From assembly GCF_023716565.1 (NCBI RefSeq), contig NZ_CP071848.1, positions 1,054,001-1,118,000 of the forward strand: a stretch of DNA of 64,000 nt, in the 5' to 3' direction. This document shows positions 47,371-55,605 of this stretch, in pieces. The translations under genes and the position numbers were made by a program. Each line of letters starts with the position of its first letter. Positions within the stretch are counted from its first letter, which is position 1. The notes beneath the pieces were generated by a model. That model was not told the origin of the DNA, made no database searches, and saw only the letters and a list, made by a program, of their open reading frames with translations. Origin of the DNA: Vibrio sp. SCSIO 43136 (GTDB lineage: Bacteria > Pseudomonadota > Gammaproteobacteria > Enterobacterales > Vibrionaceae).

Positions 47371-47943
47371 CTATAACGGGCTTGACCATGACTGCAATGA
47401 ACTTGCTTGACCAGTCAGTACCACTCGCCCTGAGGAGCCTAAAAACTTCACTTGAGCGGCTTGGCACATCAGTTGGTTTTCTGCTTCCACAGCAATTTTC
47501 AAGGCATACACTGCAGGACGACAATCAATAGTCAACAGGGCATCACCTCGAGTGACCATGACACGTTTCCATTGACGGTTAAGTTGCGTGGCGTGCTCTT
47601 GACTAAGTGCTGAAACCAGCGGTGAGTCAGAAACTTGGATTTCTTGGGTTGGAGCCCCAAGCTCAGACTGGACCAAATCTGCTGCCGCAGAAAGTTGGCT
47701 ACTATTCTTGGCTGATAAGATCAGCCAGCCAGTGCGACCATCCATTTGCTTATGGACGAGATTGACATCACAGTGTTTAGATATTTTGTCGAGTAATACG
47801 TCAGCCATAGGGGCAGGGCGCACTTCCAAACTCAGCAAACTATTGTCTGCAGCTGAAGGCTTTAACCCACCACTTTGTGCAAGTAGCATTGCTGTCCCTG
47901 GTGTTAAGCGCTCAATGAGCGATAGTGAGACTAATTCACTCAT
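47371..47943 (-). CDS. Tandem-BMC (BMC-T)-like shell protein
   Basis: 190 residues, the size of tandem BMC proteins. Two BMC-like halves can be traced: about 35-100 (APMADVLLDKISKHCDVNLV, then GRTGWLILSA) and about 122-188 (RPAVYALKIAVEAENQLM, then GRVVLTGQASSLQ). Both are divergent from PduB and EutL. It would form trimers resembling hexamers, often with gated pores. Its ATG overlaps the aldehyde dehydrogenase stop, and GGAGG precedes it. The BMC call is moderate because motif conservation is low. Confidence 0.68.
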   Translation of the reverse strand: MSELVSLSLIERLTPGTAMLLAQSGGLKPSAADNSLLSLEVRPAPMADVLLDKISKHCDVNLVHKQMDGRTGWLILSAKNSSQLSAAADLVQSELGAPTQEIQVSDSPLVSALSQEHATQLNRQWKRVMVTRGDALLTIDCRPAVYALKIAVEAENQLMCQAAQVKFLGSSGRVVLTGQASSLQSWSSPL

Positions 47944-49502
47944 CGTTTCGCCTCCAAAATGCTCTTAAGTTCCTCTTGGACCAACTGCTTGATCAGAGAT
48001 TGCAGATCATTGTCCGAGCGTTGAGGGGAGGCAAACTGGGTAGGAACCTTCTGATGCACGGCTTGACCCGAAGGACCTAATCCGGTCGCACCGGTTGCCA
48101 TCAGTTCATGGTTGAGTGTTTGCGATACGATGGCTTTAGCTTGTTGTTCTAGATTGCGTGTGTCTGCGGTTAGCTCACGGTTCCATGCCACTTTTGTCCA
48201 TTGAACCAGGTCTTTTCCACCGACGTTATCCGAGATTGAGCTTCGGCCGAAAAAGCCAGTACCAATGACAGGACTTGGCGTCAAATTGGTTGCAAAGCCA
48301 CTAGCGCCAAAGACCCCAGGCCCATTGACCGTGATGCGACAAACGGGTAGTTCAATACCCCAACGGCTTATCATCTGTTCGTCATTGGCATGAATCACGG
48401 CAGAGTGCCCGCGACCTTGCAATCTCAGCATGGCGTTGGCAGTAAGTAGCGCTTGGTCAAAGTTAGACACCTTGATCATTGCCAGTACAGGGAACATTTT
48501 TTCTTTGCTAAATGGTTCGTCGGCGGCAATACGGAAGATCTCAACGCCAAGAACTTTTACACTTGGCGGGACACTAAATCCTGCTTCTCGTGCGATAAAC
48601 TGAGCGTCTTTGCCTATTGCTTTTGGATTGAGCTTGCCTTGCGGGTATAAGTAGTTGCGTAACTTATCAAGTTCAGCACCTGCAACGTGATAGCCCCCAA
48701 TTTGGTGCATTTTCATTGCTAATGCATCACCAATGCTTTCGTGAGCAATGACAACCGATTCGCAAGTACAAAGTAGACTGTTATCAAAGGATTTACTGGT
48801 GATTAGGCTTTGCGCCGCTAAGTCTAGGTTAGCACTTTGGTCAACGTAAGCTGCAACATTTCCTGGACCAACGCCCAGAGCGGGGTTACCTGAGCTGTAG
48901 GCAGCGCGTACCATGCCAGGTCCGCCTGTCGCCAAAATGAGGTCAATGTCTTCAGACTCCATCAGTTGGCCAACTTTCGCCACACTTGGAGTACGCAGAG
49001 TTTGAATTGCTCCTTTTGGTGCTCCGGCTTTTTCGGCAACCTCGGCAAGAAAATCAGCGGCATGCACGCAGCACTCTTTTGCCCCTGGGTGCGGACAAAG
49101 GATCACAGCATTACGAGTCAGCAGTGCAGACAGCACCTTATAGTAAACCGTAGCTACCGGGTTAGTAGATGGGATCAGTGCAACCACAACACCTGCAGGT
49201 TTGGCGACATTGAGGATCTGCTTTTCGTGGTCAACAGTAACACCACAGTATTTGTCGAAATCAAACTGCTCAAGTTGAGCGGTAACATTTACTTGGTTCT
49301 TGAGCGTTTTGTCTGGCACGTTACCAAACCCAGTTTCTCGTACTGCCCACTCCGCATAGAAAGCCGATTTCTCTGCCGCAGCTTTGGAGACAGTCTCTGC
49401 GATGTGGCGTACTTGAGAAGAGGAGTATTGGCTAAACTCTGCAGCTGACCAGTTCGCTAGACTTATAATCGCTTGTAAATTGTCGTTTGGGCGCTGTTCC
49501 AT
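47940..49502 (-). CDS. CoA-acylating aldehyde dehydrogenase (EutE/PduP-like)
   Basis: 520 residues. Acylating type: PAGVVVALIPSTNPV, a GGPGMV nucleotide loop, VGPGN and catalytic C245 in FDNSLLCTCESVV. It converts an aldehyde, NAD+ and CoA to acyl-CoA and NADH. The C-terminus after a flexible linker ends in DLQSLIKQLVQEELK (499-513), a probable encapsulation peptide. Most BMC aldehyde dehydrogenases carry the peptide as an N- or C-terminal extension. The protein lies between the PLP-enzyme gene (TAATG overlap) and shell genes. Substrate (acetaldehyde or propanal) is not determined by sequence. Confidence 0.93.
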   Translation of the reverse strand: MEQRPNDNLQAIISLANWSAAEFSQYSSSQVRHIAETVSKAAAEKSAFYAEWAVRETGFGNVPDKTLKNQVNVTAQLEQFDFDKYCGVTVDHEKQILNVAKPAGVVVALIPSTNPVATVYYKVLSALLTRNAVILCPHPGAKECCVHAADFLAEVAEKAGAPKGAIQTLRTPSVAKVGQLMESEDIDLILATGGPGMVRAAYSSGNPALGVGPGNVAAYVDQSANLDLAAQSLITSKSFDNSLLCTCESVVIAHESIGDALAMKMHQIGGYHVAGAELDKLRNYLYPQGKLNPKAIGKDAQFIAREAGFSVPPSVKVLGVEIFRIAADEPFSKEKMFPVLAMIKVSNFDQALLTANAMLRLQGRGHSAVIHANDEQMISRWGIELPVCRITVNGPGVFGASGFATNLTPSPVIGTGFFGRSSISDNVGGKDLVQWTKVAWNRELTADTRNLEQQAKAIVSQTLNHELMATGATGLGPSGQAVHQKVPTQFASPQRSDNDLQSLIKQLVQEELKSILEAKR

Positions 49503-50788
49503 TATTTTGCCCCTTCTTTGATTAGGTTAAATTGAGATTCTTTAGGAGAGTGGTTTTTGAGCTCCCCATCGACGTGATCCAGTGCGAGCTCCAAGCTGTA
49601 AAGCATTTCGTCGCAAGTATCTTTATCTATCAGCAATCCCGGTTTTAGTTGCAAAACAGAAGGGTCAAATGAAGAGAAGATCGCCCAGACTCCACGCTCA
49701 TAGAGCGCTCGCATGACATGCATAGCCCCTTCAGGATGATTGAATTCCAGACCGAAAATTAACCCACATTGGCGAATGCCTTTGAATATTGGGTAACGGC
49801 TGCGCAATTGATCGAGTTTGCTGCGAATGTACATCGAGCTATAAGCGACTGATTGTTGGGTTTCTGGAGCGGTAGTGATTTCAAGTACCTTGCTCGCAAC
49901 CGCACACCCTAGCTCTGAGCCACCATACGTAGAAACGTGGCCAAAGCCATTGTCATGTAGCCACTTGGCACATTTTTCCGACAATAGCGCAGCAGCGATC
50001 GGATAGATACCACCGCCAAATCCTTTACCTGAAACAATGATATCGGGAGTAACACCGTAGGCGTTGATCGCCCAAAGTTGACCAGATCGCATTAAACCAG
50101 TCTGTACTTCATCGGCGATATAAAGCGTCCCGTACTTTTCACACAGCGCTTTAACTTCTTTCAAATATCCATCATTTGGCATGATGAAACCGTTTGTGGC
50201 AGGAATGGTTTCCAATATCACGGCAGCGATGTCACGTTGGCTGAGAGCTTTCTCCATTGCTGCCAGATCGTTAAATGGGACGCGAGCAAACTCTTCTTGG
50301 TTCGGTTGACACAAGAAAAACTCAGCGTTGACCTCATCACCTACTTGTAGCGAGTACCCTGTGTGACCGTGGTAGGCCTGATTGACCGACAATATCTTGC
50401 GTCTTTTTGTAGCATAGCGAACGGTTTTAATTGCGATATCAATGGCTTCACTACCACTCGTTGCAAATACGCAATAGTCCATGCCTGGTGAAGCAGTAAC
50501 CACTTGTTCAGCCAATTTTGCTCGCTGAATGGATGGGAAGTGGTGGTTACCAGCATCAAACCTTTCCGTTGCTTCGTTGAGAGCTGTAATCAATTCTGGA
50601 TGACGATGGCCTAAATTATAGGTGCCCCCATTTAAGTGCATGTCGATAAATCGACGACCATCCATATCATAAATGTAATAGCCTTCACGGCGATCGATGA
50701 CCAGATCAATCCCCCAACGCTGCCAGTCTTTTGTTTTTGCAGGGTTCCAGTATTGTTGCGATGCTGTTAATACCTGTTGCTTGTCCAT
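49502..50788 (-). CDS. Class III PLP enzyme, probable amino-alcohol-phosphate phospho-lyase
   Basis: 428 residues of the class III aminotransferase family. PLP lysine K255 (SGKGFGGGIYPIA), D226 (IADEVQTG) and S111-G112-S113 are in place. Some relatives are not transaminases but phospho-lyases, splitting amino-alcohol phosphates to aldehyde, ammonia and phosphate (ethanolamine-phosphate and aminopropanol-phosphate lyases). The divergent APH-type kinase and downstream acylating dehydrogenase favour this role over transamination. It is the first gene of the BMC operon. Confidence 0.82.
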   Translation of the reverse strand: MDKQQVLTASQQYWNPAKTKDWQRWGIDLVIDRREGYYIYDMDGRRFIDMHLNGGTYNLGHRHPELITALNEATERFDAGNHHFPSIQRAKLAEQVVTASPGMDYCVFATSGSEAIDIAIKTVRYATKRRKILSVNQAYHGHTGYSLQVGDEVNAEFFLCQPNQEEFARVPFNDLAAMEKALSQRDIAAVILETIPATNGFIMPNDGYLKEVKALCEKYGTLYIADEVQTGLMRSGQLWAINAYGVTPDIIVSGKGFGGGIYPIAAALLSEKCAKWLHDNGFGHVSTYGGSELGCAVASKVLEITTAPETQQSVAYSSMYIRSKLDQLRSRYPIFKGIRQCGLIFGLEFNHPEGAMHVMRALYERGVWAIFSSFDPSVLQLKPGLLIDKDTCDEMLYSLELALDHVDGELKNHSPKESQFNLIKEGAK

Positions 50789-50797
50789 ATGCTATCC

Positions 50798-50832
50798 CTA
50801 GTACTAGTAAGTCGCTATTTTTCAGCGACTTA
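50798..50832. promoter_or_regulatory. Palindromes upstream of the PLP-enzyme gene
   Basis: A 10-bp palindrome CTAGTACTAG (50798-50807) directly beside a 9-bp-arm inverted repeat (TAAGTCGCT / AGCGACTTA, 50808-50832, 7-nt loop). Both lie in the leader of the minus-strand operon, just before its ribosome site. They could be an operator or a leader hairpin. Confidence 0.5.
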
Positions 50833-50914
50833 ACCAACTTCTGGTGATTAATGTTGCATGTTTGCACGTCATTTTGTTTAAAAAGTGTTAACCAAATCCC
50901 GATTTAGTTCTGGT

Positions 50915-50943
50915 TTGAAACTCGAATATAGTCTACTTTTAAT
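50915..50943 (+). promoter_or_regulatory. Probable promoter of the BMC kinase gene
   Basis: -35 TTGAAA (50915-50920), a 17-bp spacer and -10 TTTAAT (50938-50943), five of six matches to consensus in the -10. The start would be near 50950. Confidence 0.62.
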
Positions 50944-50964
50944 ACCAAGCGCAACAACTTGGTA
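50943..50964 (+). promoter_or_regulatory. Candidate TetR operator overlapping the kinase promoter
   Basis: Inverted repeat TACCAAG-N8-CTTGGTA covering the end of the -10 and the expected transcription start. Size and position suit a TetR-family repressor site; the regulator gene is at 45176-45775. Inference only. Confidence 0.5.
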
Positions 50965-51011
50965 ACAATTACTTGCGTGATTATTCCAATAATGTGAACG
51001 GAGACAACAAG

Positions 51012-52052
51012 ATGGATTTTTATGCTCAAACGCCGGAAAGACAGGTAGAGTTACTACAAGGGGTTGCGAAAAATGCAGTCAAGGTTTGGGGATTTGATCC
51101 TGAATCAGTGATCAAACCAGTTAAATATCGTGAAAATAGTGTTTACAAATTGACAACACCCCATGGCCAGTCTTTTGCCATCCGTGTTCACCGAGCGGGC
51201 TACCATAGCGATGATGCTTTGCGTTCAGAACTGATGTGGATGGATGCACTGCGTGTTGCAGGCGTAGCGACACCAAAAGTCCAGCCTAGTCAAAATGGCC
51301 TTTATGTTGAAACCATCAGCGCAGATGGTGTACCGGAGCCTCGTCAGGTAGACATGCTTGAGTGGATTGACTGTACTCCGCTAGGAAGTATTGAAGATGG
51401 CATTGATGAAGAAAACTTACATATTTACCGAGATGCAGGCCGCTTGATGGCGAGACTCCATTGTGAAAGTGAAGCTTGGACGCTGCCTAATGGCTTTGTT
51501 CGTGACCACTGGGATAGTGTTGGCCTGTTAGGTGAGGAGCCAATTTGGGGACGTGGTTGGGATCATCCACTGCTGACCGACTCGCAACGCAATCTGATCC
51601 TAGATGCTCGTGAACATGCAATTGCACTGCTTGAAGAGTTGCCAAAAGATAAGACCCATTACGGTCTTATTCACTGTGATTTCCTTCCAGAAAACCTTTT
51701 GGTGGATGGCAAAGGTGAGATTCACTTAATCGACTTCGATGACGCAGGCTTTGGCTACCACATGTTTGATATTGCTACGACTTTGTTTTGGTTCATGGGA
51801 GAGGAGTGTTTCGATACCATGACCGAAGAGCTGTTAGCGGGTTATACCGAGGTTCACGCCCTAGAAGAGGAACAGCTTGCATTACTGCCATGGTTCCTAT
51901 TCATTCGTGGTTTAGTATATCTAGGATGGGCACATACTCGACCAGAAACCGAGATTGCTCAAGCGCTTACTCCAATTCTAATTGAAGCGCTAGAAGGTTT
52001 AGCGACCGAGCTGTTGCAGACAGAAGCTGAGCAAGATATAGCAAACGCCTAA
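51012..52052 (+). CDS. APH-fold kinase, probable amino-alcohol kinase
   Basis: 346 residues from the ATG at 51012 (GGAGA 8 nt upstream); a TTG start 39 nt earlier is less likely. Catalytic loop H221-C-D223-F-L-P-E-N228 and metal motif D241-F-D243. The family includes (S)-1-amino-2-propanol kinase, hydroxylysine kinase and homoserine kinase-like enzymes. Divergence from the BMC operon and pairing with a class III PLP enzyme point to phosphorylation of an amino alcohol with ATP. It may work outside the shell. The choline/aminoglycoside alternatives fit the context less well. Confidence 0.82.
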   Translation: MDFYAQTPERQVELLQGVAKNAVKVWGFDPESVIKPVKYRENSVYKLTTPHGQSFAIRVHRAGYHSDDALRSELMWMDALRVAGVATPKVQPSQNGLYVETISADGVPEPRQVDMLEWIDCTPLGSIEDGIDEENLHIYRDAGRLMARLHCESEAWTLPNGFVRDHWDSVGLLGEEPIWGRGWDHPLLTDSQRNLILDAREHAIALLEELPKDKTHYGLIHCDFLPENLLVDGKGEIHLIDFDDAGFGYHMFDIATTLFWFMGEECFDTMTEELLAGYTEVHALEEEQLALLPWFLFIRGLVYLGWAHTRPETEIAQALTPILIEALEGLATELLQTEAEQDIANA

Positions 52053-52067
52053 GTCATCCCATCTTAA

Positions 52068-52118
52068 TGCCCTTGCTTACCATATGCTCTCCCTTGTTTG
52101 GTCAGCAGGGGCATTTTC
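52068..52118 (+). terminator. Probable terminator of the kinase gene
   Basis: Stem TGCCCTTGCT / AGCAGGGGCA (one wobble) with a 26-nt loop, followed by TTTTCTT. Confidence 0.6.
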
Positions 52119-52149
52119 TTGTGTCTGATATTCTTAGACGATGAATGCA

Positions 52150-52914
52150 CTAGTCGAGTTTAGAGAGTTTTATTGCTTTGTCTCGCAAAAACATGGCGTA
52201 GCGTTCACTGCTCAGATATTGGTACTCTTTCACTCGAGCACTACCATGTTCATCAGTAGACCCGATTGCAGCGGGATGGCACATGATGACGCCTTTCTCT
52301 CCTAGATTTTCTATCCACCCTTCCATTAACGTAGGAAAATCGGCCGACTCATCTATTGAGTACAACCCAGCGAAACTAGAATGTGATGGCAGCTTGGCAG
52401 CAGCCAAAGAACTCGCAAAGCCAATGTTGAGAGCTCGTATGACTAACGCCTTTATCAGGGAGTCATGTCCTGTGAAAGGTACGATAGGGTTTCTTACCCA
52501 AGGCTTTTTTTCTGAATATCGCTCACTGATGCGCTCGACGATGACTTGGCGAACTTGAGGAAACGCATGCACGTGTTGGTGCCCATCAAGATAGTCTGGT
52601 GGACAATTTAGCTCATCTTCAAAACGATCGAGTTGCAGATCCAGTGTTTGTCTCAGTGCTTTGAGATCATGACGGCCTAAACAGGATTTCAGCATCAGGT
52701 TTTTAAGAGAGTCATGAGCACCTAAATCAAAGTGCAGCCCGGTCGCAGCCTTGTCTTTGAGAGGAGTTAACGCCTTGGCACTCGATGTCCAGTTCGGCAT
52801 CAATGTCATGCAGCTAGTGGCAGAAATTCTCTGGTGAGCAATAAGGTCGAGAATCGCCCCATCGACCTTATCTGACATACCATAATCGTCAGCACAAACG
52901 ACGATAGATTTCAT
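52150..52914 (-). CDS. YdjC/ChbG-family carbohydrate deacetylase
   Basis: 254 residues. The metal-binding motifs CADDYG (7-12) and DGHQHVH (about 109-115) and a late CHPA histidine are those of the YdjC family. Members remove acetyl groups from amino sugars: ChbG acts on chitin oligosaccharides and NaxD on a lipid-linked GalNAc. It shares a TAATG junction with the glycosyltransferase gene upstream, so the substrate may be the lipid-linked sugar made by that enzyme. Confidence 0.85.
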   Translation of the reverse strand: MKSIVVCADDYGMSDKVDGAILDLIAHQRISATSCMTLMPNWTSSAKALTPLKDKAATGLHFDLGAHDSLKNLMLKSCLGRHDLKALRQTLDLQLDRFEDELNCPPDYLDGHQHVHAFPQVRQVIVERISERYSEKKPWVRNPIVPFTGHDSLIKALVIRALNIGFASSLAAAKLPSHSSFAGLYSIDESADFPTLMEGWIENLGEKGVIMCHPAAIGSTDEHGSARVKEYQYLSSERYAMFLRDKAIKLSKLD

Positions 52915-53903
52915 TAGTCGTCCTTATCTTGAGGTATATCGCGCTTATCTTTACTTTGCTTATACTCTTCGACGATGTATAGCGGGCGCTTTTTAACTTC
53001 GTTGAAAACACGCGCCAGATAGTCACCCATGATGCCAATGGATAGCAGTTGAATACCGCCCAAGAAGAAGATGGCTAAGGTTAGTGTAGGCCAACCAGGA
53101 ACATCGGTACCAAAGATTAAAGTTTTGAATAAGATGAACATGCCATAGGCAAATGATAACCCGGAAATAATTAGGCCTACCAACATCCAGATCTTAAGTG
53201 GGATGCTGCTAAAAGACGTTAATCCTGTCATTGCAAGCGAGGTGAGTGCACGGAAATTAAACGTGCTCTGGCCACTTAGGCGTTCTTCCACTTGGAAGGT
53301 GACGGGTTTGGTCTTAAAGCCTACCCACGCATACAAACCTTTCATCATGCGCGTGCGCTCGGGTAATGACTTTAACGCATCGACGACATTGCGCCCCATT
53401 AGACGGAAATCGCCTGCATCCGGGTGGATATCAACGTCAGAAATACGTTTTAAGATCCCGTAATAAATTTTGGTGAATAGCTTTTTGGCGAGGGATTCAT
53501 CTTCACGGTTATTACGCACGCCGTACACCATGTCGTAGCCATTGCGCCAATGTTCGATAAACTCGCCTACGACAGGTAGTGGGTGTTGTCCATCTGAGTC
53601 CATTAAGATAACCACATCACCACGTGCATTATCTAGCCCCGCACTGATGGCAATCTCTTTGCCGAAGTTGCGCGACAGTTTCACCAAAGAGATTGGGTAT
53701 TGCTCAGAAAGCGCTTTAGCAGTCTCGACCGTATTGTCTGAACTGCCATCATCAACCACCAAGATCTCAACTTCATTGCAAAAGTCTCTTAGGTAGTTAT
53801 AGGCATCCTTAACGACGTGAGGCAGGTTATCACTTTCGTTATAGGCTGGCAGCAAACAAGTAATAATATTAGGATTGTCGCGCATGGTATTTACAGGGCT
53901 CAT
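52914..53903 (-). CDS. Polyprenyl-phosphate glycosyltransferase (ArnC/GtrB-like, GT2)
   Basis: About 329 residues. GT2 domain with LLPAYNESDNLP, VVDDGSSDNT and DSDGQHP (DxD), followed by two C-terminal TMs (about 235-260 and 275-300) and a basic tail. Family members move a sugar from a nucleotide donor to undecaprenyl phosphate at the cytoplasmic face. The start is uncertain: ATG at 53903, an upstream GTG at 53915 or ATG at 53885; none has a good ribosome site. It is translationally coupled to the YdjC-type deacetylase. Confidence 0.88.
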   Translation of the reverse strand: MSPVNTMRDNPNIITCLLPAYNESDNLPHVVKDAYNYLRDFCNEVEILVVDDGSSDNTVETAKALSEQYPISLVKLSRNFGKEIAISAGLDNARGDVVILMDSDGQHPLPVVGEFIEHWRNGYDMVYGVRNNREDESLAKKLFTKIYYGILKRISDVDIHPDAGDFRLMGRNVVDALKSLPERTRMMKGLYAWVGFKTKPVTFQVEERLSGQSTFNFRALTSLAMTGLTSFSSIPLKIWMLVGLIISGLSFAYGMFILFKTLIFGTDVPGWPTLTLAIFFLGGIQLLSIGIMGDYLARVFNEVKKRPLYIVEEYKQSKDKRDIPQDKDD

Positions 53904-54016
53904 TTTAAAGTTCACTTACAATTTTATACCAATCAAGGCGGAGTTGGCAGTGTAAGTGTGATTGATAATATGATTATGGGAGGGATTAAATCGATTACTC
54001 GATGTAATGTCAATTT

Positions 54017-54037
54017 GAAAAGCCCACCGAAGTGGGC
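54017..54037 (-). terminator. Terminator of the prkA-yeaH-ycgB operon
   Basis: On the minus strand, stem GCCCAC / GTGGGC with a stable TTCG loop and then TTTTC. It starts 21 nt after the ycgB stop. Confidence 0.85.
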
Positions 54038-54058
54038 GAGGGGATTATCAAAGGTAAC

Positions 54059-55594
54059 TTATATCTGTGATGAGTAGTTTTCTCTTTCTGGACACATACT
54101 TAAGATTTCTGTGCCACCTGTTTCGCATTGCTGTTGAAGCCTAACGTCGAAACCCCACAAGCGGTACATGTGCTTTAACACCTCTTTGTGGCTTTTATCC
54201 AATGGAATTCGATTGTGCGGCACGTATTGCAGTGTCAACGAACGGTCACCACGAACATCCACATTCCATACCTGAATGTTTGGCTCCAAGCTACTCAAGT
54301 TGTATTGAGAAGCTAAGGTTTCTCGAACCGCTCGATAACCTGTTTCATTATGTATGGCAGACACTTCAACGTAGTTCTTCCGATCGTCATCAGTAATCGC
54401 AAACAGTTTGAAATCTCTCATCAATTTCGGGCTTAGATACTGGGCGATGAAGCTTTCATCTTTAAAGTTATGCATGGCAAAATGCACCGCCTCAAGCCAG
54501 TTACTACCCGCAAGATCTGGGAACCACTCCTTATCTTCTTCTGTAGGTTCCTCACAAATGCGTCGAATATCTTGGAACATCGCAAACCCTAATGCATAAG
54601 GATTGATGCCCGAGAAGTAAGGGCTATTGTATGCCGGTTGCATGACGACGTTAGTGTGGCTGTGCAGGAACTCCAGCATAAAACGCTCCGTCACTAGACC
54701 TTCGTCATAGAGATGGTTGAGGATGGTGTAGTGCCAGAAAGTCGCCCATCCTTCATTCATAACTTGAGTCTGTTTTTGTGGGTAAAAATACTGACTTACC
54801 TTTCGCACGATACGCACTATTTCACGCTGCCATGGCTCAAGCAGTGGTGCATGTTTTTCTATGAAGTAAAGAATGTTCTCTTGTGGTTCAGAAGGGAACC
54901 TAGGTCGCTCTTGAACTTCTTTCTCCGCCGATTTCGGTACCGTGCGCCACAATTCATTGACCTGAGATTGCAGGTACTCTTCTCGAGAACGTTGCCGAGC
55001 TTTCTCTTCAACTATCGATATTTTTTCAGGACGTTTGTAGCGGTCCACACCAAAATTCATTAATGCGTGGCAGGAATCCAACAGCTTTTCGACTTCTTCC
55101 ACCCCGTGCTTTTCTTCACACTCGGAGATATAGTTTCGAGCAAACAGCAAGTAATCGACAATGGAACTGGCGTCAGTCCATGTCTGGAATAGGTAGTTTC
55201 CTTTGAAGAAAGAGTTGTGGCCGTAACTTGCGTGCGCCATTACCAGTGCTTGCATGGTAACGGTGTTTTCTTCCATTAAGTAAGCGATACATGGATTGGA
55301 GTTAATTACGATTTCGTATGCCAAACCCATGTGGCCATGTTTGTAGTTCTGTTCGGTTTGGATGAACTTTTTACCAAAAGACCAATGGTGATAGTTGATT
55401 GGCATGCCGACACTAGAGTAAGCGTCCATCATCTGCTCGGCAGTGATCACTTCGATCTGATTTGGATAAGTATCTAAGCGGTAGTGCTCAGCGACTCGCT
55501 TGATCTCTTTGTGGTATCGGTCAAGCAGTTCAAAGGTCCAATCCGGTCCGTCAGGCAGCGCAGTGTGCTGCTTCTTTTTTGTTTTTGTTGTCAT
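54059..55594 (-). CDS. ycgB: SpoVR family protein YcgB
   Basis: 511 residues, the usual YcgB length, starting with a Lys-rich run and then PDGPDWTFELLDRYHKEIKRVAEHY. The family signature segments include MNEGWATFWHYTILNHLYD and NPYALGFAMFQDIRR. The biochemical role is unknown; in E. coli it belongs to the RpoS regulon with yeaGH. AGGGAG lies before the ATG. It is 11 nt after yeaH. Confidence 0.93.
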   Translation of the reverse strand: MTTKTKKKQHTALPDGPDWTFELLDRYHKEIKRVAEHYRLDTYPNQIEVITAEQMMDAYSSVGMPINYHHWSFGKKFIQTEQNYKHGHMGLAYEIVINSNPCIAYLMEENTVTMQALVMAHASYGHNSFFKGNYLFQTWTDASSIVDYLLFARNYISECEEKHGVEEVEKLLDSCHALMNFGVDRYKRPEKISIVEEKARQRSREEYLQSQVNELWRTVPKSAEKEVQERPRFPSEPQENILYFIEKHAPLLEPWQREIVRIVRKVSQYFYPQKQTQVMNEGWATFWHYTILNHLYDEGLVTERFMLEFLHSHTNVVMQPAYNSPYFSGINPYALGFAMFQDIRRICEEPTEEDKEWFPDLAGSNWLEAVHFAMHNFKDESFIAQYLSPKLMRDFKLFAITDDDRKNYVEVSAIHNETGYRAVRETLASQYNLSSLEPNIQVWNVDVRGDRSLTLQYVPHNRIPLDKSHKEVLKHMYRLWGFDVRLQQQCETGGTEILSMCPERENYSSQI

Positions 55595-55605
55595 AGCGCA
55601 TCTCC

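Larger units (their letters stand above)
45176..52052. other. Bacterial microcompartment locus
   Basis: A 6.9-kb gene block. On the minus strand, in transcript order: PLP enzyme, aldehyde dehydrogenase, tandem-BMC-like protein, 85-residue protein, BMC-P, BMC-H, 195-residue protein, TetR regulator. The kinase gene is divergent. The first six reading frames are packed with overlaps or gaps of at most 12 nt. The set is what is needed for amino alcohol to aldehyde to acyl-CoA in a protein shell. No transposase or integrase borders it. Confidence 0.85.

Noticed and set aside
47363..47524. Upstream extension of the 85-residue BMC gene
   Set aside because: It overlaps the tandem-BMC gene in another frame, and the GGAGAG-preceded ATG at 47362 is a much better start.
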